Shown piece by piece: positions 10,431 to 14,210 of a stretch of DNA of 14,210 bases. The stretch lies in assembly GCA_964470615.1 (NCBI GenBank), contig CAYYDH010000013.1, forward strand, positions 1-14,210. Reading direction: 5' to 3'. Under the pieces are notes generated by a model. The model worked only from the letters and a program-made list of their open reading frames with translations. It was not told the DNA's origin and did no database searches. The translations under genes were made by a program, and so were the position numbers. The first letter of the stretch is position 1. Each line of letters opens with the position of its first letter. Source of the stretch: CAYYDH01 sp964470615 (GTDB lineage Bacteria > Patescibacteriota > Minisyncoccia > Minisyncoccales > GWA2-38-27).

Positions 10431-11456
10431 ATGAGAAAATCACCATTTGTCAGCATTGCTAAGAAAGTTTGCCCGGCCGTAATAACCATTGTCATCTCTA
10501 AAGACCTGCCAAAAATAGAGGGTTTTTACATGATGCCTTTTGGCGGAAACGACTTTATGCTGCCGAAGATAAAAGACGGGCACACAGAACCAACTAAGAT
10601 CGGGGGCGGTTCTGGGTTCATCATCTCCAAGGACGGCCTGATTTTAACCTCAAGGCACGTAGTTGAAGACCAGGAGGCCGATTACACGATACTAGTAGAA
10701 CCGACTAAAAAATACCCGGCCAAGGTCCTTGCCCGCGACCCGATCAACGACATTGCTATTTTAAAAATAGAAGAGAAAAACTTGCCGTACTTAGAACTTG
10801 GCGACTCAAACAAATTGGAACTCGGCCAAGAAGTTATTGCTATCGGCAATGCCTTAGGAGAATTCCACGATACAGTAAGCGCCGGTATTGTTTCCGGCCT
10901 TTCCAGATATATTCAAGCAACCAATGAAATGACCCGCCAGGCCGAAAGATTAAGAGGGCTAATCCAGACCGACGCTGCCATTAATCCTGGTAATTCCGGC
11001 GGCCCGCTCGTTTCCATGGACGGAAAAGTAGTGGGCGTTAACACAGCTATGGTAATGGGTGCTCAGAATATAGGGTTTGCAATACCTATAAACTACGCTA
11101 AAAAAGATCTAGAAGAAATAAAAAAGTTCGGCAAGATAAAGGTCCCTTTTCTTGGCGTAAAATATATTATTCTGAATAAAGAACTTGCTGAAAAAAACAA
11201 ACTGCCGGTTGATTACGGCGCCCTGGTAGTAAGAGAAGTATTGGGCGAAAGGGCAGTAATCAATGGCTCTGGCGCGGAAAAATGCGGCCTTAGGGAGTTT
11301 GATATAATCTTGGAGGCAAATAAAGAAAAAATAACTACAGATAATCCTTTCTCCGAAATACTGCAAAAATGCCAAATTGACCAAGAAATTGAAATGAAGG
11401 TTTTACGAGAGGGAAAGGAAATAATTCTTCGGGCAAAATTAGACGAAAGGAAATAA
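10431..11456 (+). CDS. htrA: HtrA/DegP-type trypsin-like serine protease with one PDZ domain
   Basis: The 341-aa protein has an intact catalytic triad: H76 (ILTSRHVVED), D107 (DPINDIAILKI) and S189 (INPGNSGGPLV). The protease domain covers about 1-235; one PDZ domain follows (about 238-335; VPFLGVKYI, then GLREFDIILEANKEKI). DegP-type proteases degrade misfolded proteins. Unusually there is no signal peptide or transmembrane anchor: the N-terminus is RKSPFVSIAKKVCPAVITI, already the first part of the protease fold. The promoter at 10373-10402 leaves no room for a longer N-terminus, so the enzyme appears cytosolic. The gene is alone on the plus strand and ends at a bidirectional terminator. 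Confidence 0.93.
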   Translation: MRKSPFVSIAKKVCPAVITIVISKDLPKIEGFYMMPFGGNDFMLPKIKDGHTEPTKIGGGSGFIISKDGLILTSRHVVEDQEADYTILVEPTKKYPAKVLARDPINDIAILKIEEKNLPYLELGDSNKLELGQEVIAIGNALGEFHDTVSAGIVSGLSRYIQATNEMTRQAERLRGLIQTDAAINPGNSGGPLVSMDGKVVGVNTAMVMGAQNIGFAIPINYAKKDLEEIKKFGKIKVPFLGVKYIILNKELAEKNKLPVDYGALVVREVLGERAVINGSGAEKCGLREFDIILEANKEKITTDNPFSEILQKCQIDQEIEMKVLREGKEIILRAKLDERK

Positions 11457-11465
11457 GCTCAAATA

Positions 11466-11494
11466 AAAAAGGCCTGCCAACGCAGGTCCTTTTT
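11466..11494. terminator. Bidirectional terminator between htrA and the 52-aa membrane protein gene
   Basis: AAAAAGG-CCTGC / GCAGG-T-CCTTTTT, 12 bp with one bulged T and loop CAAC, with U-tracts in both directions. The minus-strand stop codon TAA (11493-11495) overlaps its arm. Confidence 0.82.
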
Positions 11495-11651
11495 ATTCGT
11501 TGATAATATCTTCTATCGCCCTTGCTCTTTGGATATCTCTGACAACAATGACATAGAAACTTCTCACTAAGATAACGCAAAAGAACGATAAAAGAATAAT
11601 CATTACAAGGGCGTACCAAACAGAAACTTTTTGAGTAAGATAACCCCACAT
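11493..11651 (-). CDS. 52-aa single-pass membrane protein, starting 7 nt after tRNA-His
   Basis: ATG 11651-11649 to TAA 11495-11493 encodes MWGYLTQKVSVWYALVMIIL then LSFFCVILVRSFYVIVVRD and a charged tail IQRARAIEDIINE. One transmembrane helix (about 12-37) is flanked by Lys on one side and Arg on the other, and the tail is an amphipathic helix. The stop is immediately at the terminator and the start is 7 nt after C73 of tRNA-His. With no space for a promoter, it must be read with the tRNAs and freed by tRNA 3' processing, leaving a 7-nt leader (CATTTTT). Function unknown. Confidence 0.68.
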   Translation of the reverse strand: MWGYLTQKVSVWYALVMIILLSFFCVILVRSFYVIVVRDIQRARAIEDIINE

Positions 11652-11658
11652 AAAAATG

Positions 11659-11730
11659 GGTGGCTAACGGGATTTGCACCCGTGCTGGGAGTGCCACAGA
11701 CTCCAGTGCTGCTGCTACACCATAGCCACC
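11659..11730 (-). tRNA. tRNA-His (anticodon GUG)
   Basis: The 72-nt cloverleaf includes an encoded G-1 opposite C73, the histidine identity pair; acceptor GTGGCTA/TAGCCAC; anticodon stem GGAGT/ACTCC with loop CTGTGGC; and T-stem ACGGG/CCCGT. CCA is not encoded (CAT follows). The T-loop is TGCAAAT, so position 55 is G instead of U. The D-loop AGCAGCA has no GG, so G18 seems replaced by A; the G18-psi55 tertiary pair is lost. Confidence 0.92.
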
Positions 11731-11742
11731 ATGCAAATCATA

Positions 11743-11814
11743 TGCCCTCGGCAGGAATCGGACCTGCATCATCTGCTTAGAAGGCAGATACTCTATCCAT
11801 TGAGCTACGAGGGC
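11743..11814 (-). tRNA. tRNA-Arg (anticodon UCU)
   Basis: The 72-nt cloverleaf has acceptor GCCCTCG/CGAGGGC, D-stem GCTC/GAGT, GG in the D-loop, anticodon stem TCTGC/GCAGA with loop CTTCTAA (anticodon TCT), T-stem GCAGG/CCTGC and discriminator A73; CCA is not encoded. The T-loop is TCCGATT, with C instead of U at position 55. It is the first gene of the tRNA-Arg/tRNA-His/52-aa ORF unit, 12 bp before tRNA-His. Confidence 0.93.
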
Positions 11815-11853
11815 CCTATCCCCACTTTCAACGAGCGGGTTTTATGCGATATT

Positions 11854-11881
11854 ATTATACAGGAATTTAGCTCTTCGTCAA
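11854..11881 (-). promoter_or_regulatory. Promoter of the tRNA-Arg/tRNA-His/52-aa protein unit
   Basis: TTGACG, 16 bp, TATAAT on the minus strand. The start (about 11847) is some 33 nt before the tRNA. It begins 19 bp after the stop of the last pilus-operon gene, with no terminator seen between. Confidence 0.72.
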
Positions 11882-11900
11882 TCTTACTATTTACCTCGAG

Positions 11901-12221
11901 CTACTCTTCAAAAGGATTTTGGTAAGACTTTGTATCAGCTTCGTTAAACTTCCTTTCCTGCTCTTGCCAAGCCTGCAGTATCTTCTGATAGGTTACTTCT
12001 TCCAGTAAAGCCGGAGGAGTTAATTGGTCTGTTCTCTTTTTTTGAGCAAGGAAAACGTACTGATAGAATAAAATCCCTCCAATTACCAGAACTATCAGAA
12101 AAATGACGAAAGAGTACAAAAGCGGCCGCTCAACCACTCTAAGAGTTAATTTTCCCAGCTTTTTATTTACTCCTCGGAATAACGGCTTTTTATCTTTTTT
12201 GCTATCTGCAGTATTTTTCAT
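11901..12221 (-). CDS. Small single-pass membrane protein at the end of the pilus operon
   Basis: The 106-aa protein has a basic cytosolic N-terminus (DSKKDKKPLFRGVNKKLGK), one transmembrane helix at about 34-58 (LLYSFVIFLIVLVIGGILFY) and an external tail predicted to be helical (TYQKILQAWQEQERKF). It overlaps pilO by 4 bp (ATGA), so it is surely part of the operon. PilP, a lipoprotein, usually occupies this position, but there is no lipobox and no PilP fold in the sequence. It may fill a PilP-like linking role in an envelope without a typical outer membrane. No family recognised. Confidence 0.78.
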   Translation of the reverse strand: MKNTADSKKDKKPLFRGVNKKLGKLTLRVVERPLLYSFVIFLIVLVIGGILFYQYVFLAQKKRTDQLTPPALLEEVTYQKILQAWQEQERKFNEADTKSYQNPFEE

Positions 12222-12763
12222 TTTTTCTTTGCAAAGACATTTAAATCTATGACGGCGCTTATTTCTTCATCGCCCGATTTCAAAGAGCCGAATGCCTTAT
12301 TCAAAGATAGGCTCTTTACCTCCATTAAATATGGACCATTTTCTATCTTTCCTAAAAATCTTAAGAAACTGACATAGGATCCGTCTACTCTCATCTGAAA
12401 TCCTGCTTTATCCCAAGCATCAGTCCCGGGATTACGTGAAGAAATAGGGAAGATGTCGATTGAAATGCTGCTTTCAAGAGCCAACCTCTCCCAAAATTTA
12501 ATCAGTTCGATGGGGGTGTCTGGATCGATAAAAAAGCTTTCGATCTTTTCCAAATCTCCCTCCATTGAATGATATAACGCTCCTGCTAAGTTTATCTTAT
12601 CTATCCTGTTTTGAATAATATCTAAGCTCTCTCTGGCAGAAATAATATCTTGCGAATCTTTCTTTATTCCGCTAAGAAGCGGGAAAACGATAAAGACAAC
12701 TAAACAAACAACTACTATCCCGCAGAGCAAAGAAATTACTGCTATTTTTTTATTTATCGCCAT
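12218..12763 (-). CDS. pilO: Type IV pilus assembly protein PilO
   Basis: The 181-aa protein has the PilO layout: a short cytosolic N-terminus, a transmembrane helix at about 7-30 (IAVISLLCGIVVVCLVVFIV), a coiled-coil-like stretch (35-80) and an external ferredoxin-like domain (82-181; FFIDPDTPIELIKFWERLA, then VDGSYVSFLRFLGKIENGPY, the most typical PilO segment). PilO pairs with PilN to form the inner-membrane alignment complex linking the PilM ring to the pilus machinery. The start is 6 bp after the pilN stop; the stop overlaps the next gene. Confidence 0.88.
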   Translation of the reverse strand: MAINKKIAVISLLCGIVVVCLVVFIVFPLLSGIKKDSQDIISARESLDIIQNRIDKINLAGALYHSMEGDLEKIESFFIDPDTPIELIKFWERLALESSISIDIFPISSRNPGTDAWDKAGFQMRVDGSYVSFLRFLGKIENGPYLMEVKSLSLNKAFGSLKSGDEEISAVIDLNVFAKKK

Positions 12764-12769
12764 AAGCTA

Positions 12770-13324
12770 TTATTTTTCTCCGATTATCTTGAACGTTATA
12801 GAAAAATCAACATTGATCGGCTTGACCCAGTTTGCCGGAGGAAAGTTAACTTCCTTAAAGCTGTTCTTCCCTTCTAGAACGTTTTTAAATTCGAAAAGGT
12901 CGTCCCTGGTCTCTGCAAGCCCGCCCAAGGCAACCTTTAGGCATTTTCCCTCGTCGCTGCACAAAGTTGCTGAGAAATTCTTCAGGCTTATCTGCGAAGG
13001 AGTTATCTGGGAAATTTCTTCCAAAACTTCAGAGAAATAAACCTTGTCTTTGTAAAATTGCTCTAGTTTTTTTAGCTCAGAATCAGCCGAATTAATCTTC
13101 CCCTGAAAAACCCTTGCTTCTGACTGGTTAAACTTCTCTTCTGCTTCTTCTAAAATGGCTTTCTGCGTTGCTGATTCGCTTTTGAGATAAATATTTATTG
13201 AAAGTAAAATCAAAGATAGGCAACAGATAAAAAACAGGACCAAAAACCAAAGAATCACTACGATGTTCTTTTTTCTCTCTTGTAAAATCCTTGTTTTTTC
13301 AGCTGGTGGCAAAAGGTTAATCAT
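12770..13324 (-). CDS. pilN: Type IV pilus assembly protein PilN
   Basis: The 184-aa protein begins with the PilN signature MINLLPPAEK (1-10), which inserts into the cleft of PilM (usual form INLLP). A transmembrane helix follows (about 21-47), then a coiled coil (50-95) and an external ferredoxin-like domain with SEVLEEISQITPSQISLKNF (98-117). C122 and C128 could form a disulfide. It overlaps pilM by 4 bp (ATGA), implying coupled translation and stoichiometric assembly. Confidence 0.9.
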   Translation of the reverse strand: MINLLPPAEKTRILQERKKNIVVILWFLVLFFICCLSLILLSINIYLKSESATQKAILEEAEEKFNQSEARVFQGKINSADSELKKLEQFYKDKVYFSEVLEEISQITPSQISLKNFSATLCSDEGKCLKVALGGLAETRDDLFEFKNVLEGKNSFKEVNFPPANWVKPINVDFSITFKIIGEK

Positions 13325-14210
13325 AAATTACTGTTAGACAATAACCCACCCAGCGCCAACCCTAAAGCGGCAGAATAACCTAGCGAATCTTTAAACGGCA
13401 GCTGAGGCAGCTCTTTTAACGGCTCTGGTAAAACATTGACCCAAGGATTGCCAAGTTCCACTGGAATATTCAGGTTGAAAGAAAGCGAATCGGCAAGTCC
13501 CTCCAAGTTTGCCCCTCGACCGCAAAGAATGATTTTCTCTACCTTTTTGTTGCTTGCCGACAAGTGCTCATGGCCCCTGTGGGTTTGATAATAATTGATG
13601 TGTTTCCTTATTTCCCCTATCAAATCCGAGATAACCGGCGCCATTGCTTCAAAAATCTTTTTATTCTTCAGATCCTTTTCCCCTAAAACTTTCTCTTTCT
13701 TGGATTTTGACCTCTTTGAAGCTTGATCTATCTTCAGTTTTTCTGCCTCAGCCAAACCTACCCCTAAGTCTTTGGCAATAGCTTCGGTCAATTGCTGAGA
13801 CGAGACTGGGATCGTAGAAGTAAAGCGCACTGAGCGGCCTGAATAGATAACGAGTGTGGTCGCACTCTTGCCAAAGTCAACCAAAAGCATAGGAGCTGGG
13901 CTTATGCCCCGTTTTATCAACGACCTGGCAATAGACTGTGACTCTACCTCTAGGACGTAAGGGACAAGCCCGGCTTTCTTCAAGCAGGAGTTGTAAGAGT
14001 CAACAATATTTTTAGGCGAAGCCACCAATAAAACGTCTAGGTGGTCTAAGTGGTTGAAAAGTGGCGGGATTATTTGAAAATCTAAATAGACTTCGTCCAA
14101 ATGAAGAGGGATATAGTTTTCTGCTTCAAATTGAATGGCTGACCTCAGGTCCTCTTCGGCCATTTTTGGCATTTGGATAACCTGAAGAAAAGATTTATCC
14201 TCTGGCAAAG
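13321..14210 (-). CDS. pilM: Type IV pilus assembly ATPase-like protein PilM, N-terminal part outside the window
   Basis: The visible 295 residues cover most of PilM; the frame runs on to the window edge, and the TTG at 14208 is most likely an internal Leu (LPEDKSFLQVIQMP is typical PilM interior). The actin-like fold is shown by LLVDFGKSATTLVIYSG (108-124 of the fragment, phosphate-binding loop) and IILCGRGANLEGLADSL (226-242, adenosine loop). FEAENYIPLHLDEVYLDF (27-44) is typical of PilM. An Lys-rich insertion SKRSKSKKEKVLGEKDLKNK (164-183) is a local feature. PilM forms a cytosolic ring that binds ATP and the PilN tail. First of at least four overlapping genes. Confidence 0.92.
   Translation of the reverse strand, partial: LPEDKSFLQVIQMPKMAEEDLRSAIQFEAENYIPLHLDEVYLDFQIIPPLFNHLDHLDVLLVASPKNIVDSYNSCLKKAGLVPYVLEVESQSIARSLIKRGISPAPMLLVDFGKSATTLVIYSGRSVRFTSTIPVSSQQLTEAIAKDLGVGLAEAEKLKIDQASKRSKSKKEKVLGEKDLKNKKIFEAMAPVISDLIGEIRKHINYYQTHRGHEHLSASNKKVEKIILCGRGANLEGLADSLSFNLNIPVELGNPWVNVLPEPLKELPQLPFKDSLGYSAALGLALGGLLSNSNL

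Overview
The window looks like a compact, AT-rich chromosome segment of a Candidate Phyla Radiation (Patescibacteria, probably Parcubacteria-like) bacterium. This is an inference from gene content. It rests on an N-terminal helix-turn-helix of the CPR type fused to a membrane/surface protein, a tiny CxxC...CxxC zinc-ribbon protein, a stand-alone 91-aa elongation-factor-like barrel protein, an endonuclease Q-type PHP protein, a PilM/N/O pilus operon, tRNA genes without encoded CCA, and very short or absent Shine-Dalgarno sequences. TAA, TGA and TAG all serve as ordinary stops, so the code appears standard.

Layout. Positions 1-867 (minus) hold the 5' part of a membrane-anchored HTH protein whose frame is broken by one TAG codon; its leader carries five CCGATA repeats. 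Positions 1044-4697 (minus) are a pilin-like gene, ligA and rodA, probably one operon from a promoter at 4715-4743 to a strong terminator at 993-1022. Positions 4748-7156 (minus) hold a PHP phosphoesterase, a zinc-ribbon microprotein and an endonuclease Q-like protein. A self-contained plus-strand unit at 7208-7491 has a consensus promoter, a 51-aa very acidic ORF and a terminator. Positions 7493-8687 (minus) carry a 35-aa basic ORF, a small membrane protein and a Cys-rich PD-(D/E)XK nuclease. Positions 8754-9248 (minus) carry a consensus promoter, a 30-aa membrane peptide and a winged-helix-like protein. MgtC/SapB and elongation-factor-like genes follow at 9255-10062.

The stretch 10073-10430 has no protein gene. 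It holds a probable independent structured ncRNA of about 159 nt with its own promoter and terminator, a tRNA-Arg(CCU), and back-to-back promoters. HtrA (plus, 10431-11456) meets a minus-strand unit of tRNA-Arg(UCU), tRNA-His(GUG) and a 52-aa membrane protein that starts 7 nt after the tRNA. The right end (11901-14210, minus) is the pilM-pilN-pilO operon with a small membrane-protein gene at its end, cut by the window edge inside pilM.

The recognisable themes are cell-envelope growth (RodA), pilus assembly (PilM/N/O and a PilX-like minor pilin), DNA repair (LigA, endonuclease Q-like, RecB/Cas4-like nuclease) and proteolysis (HtrA). The least explained items are the CCGATA array with its amber-interrupted HTH gene, the structured ncRNA, four short ORFs with promoter or terminator support, and two tRNAs without U55 in the T-loop.
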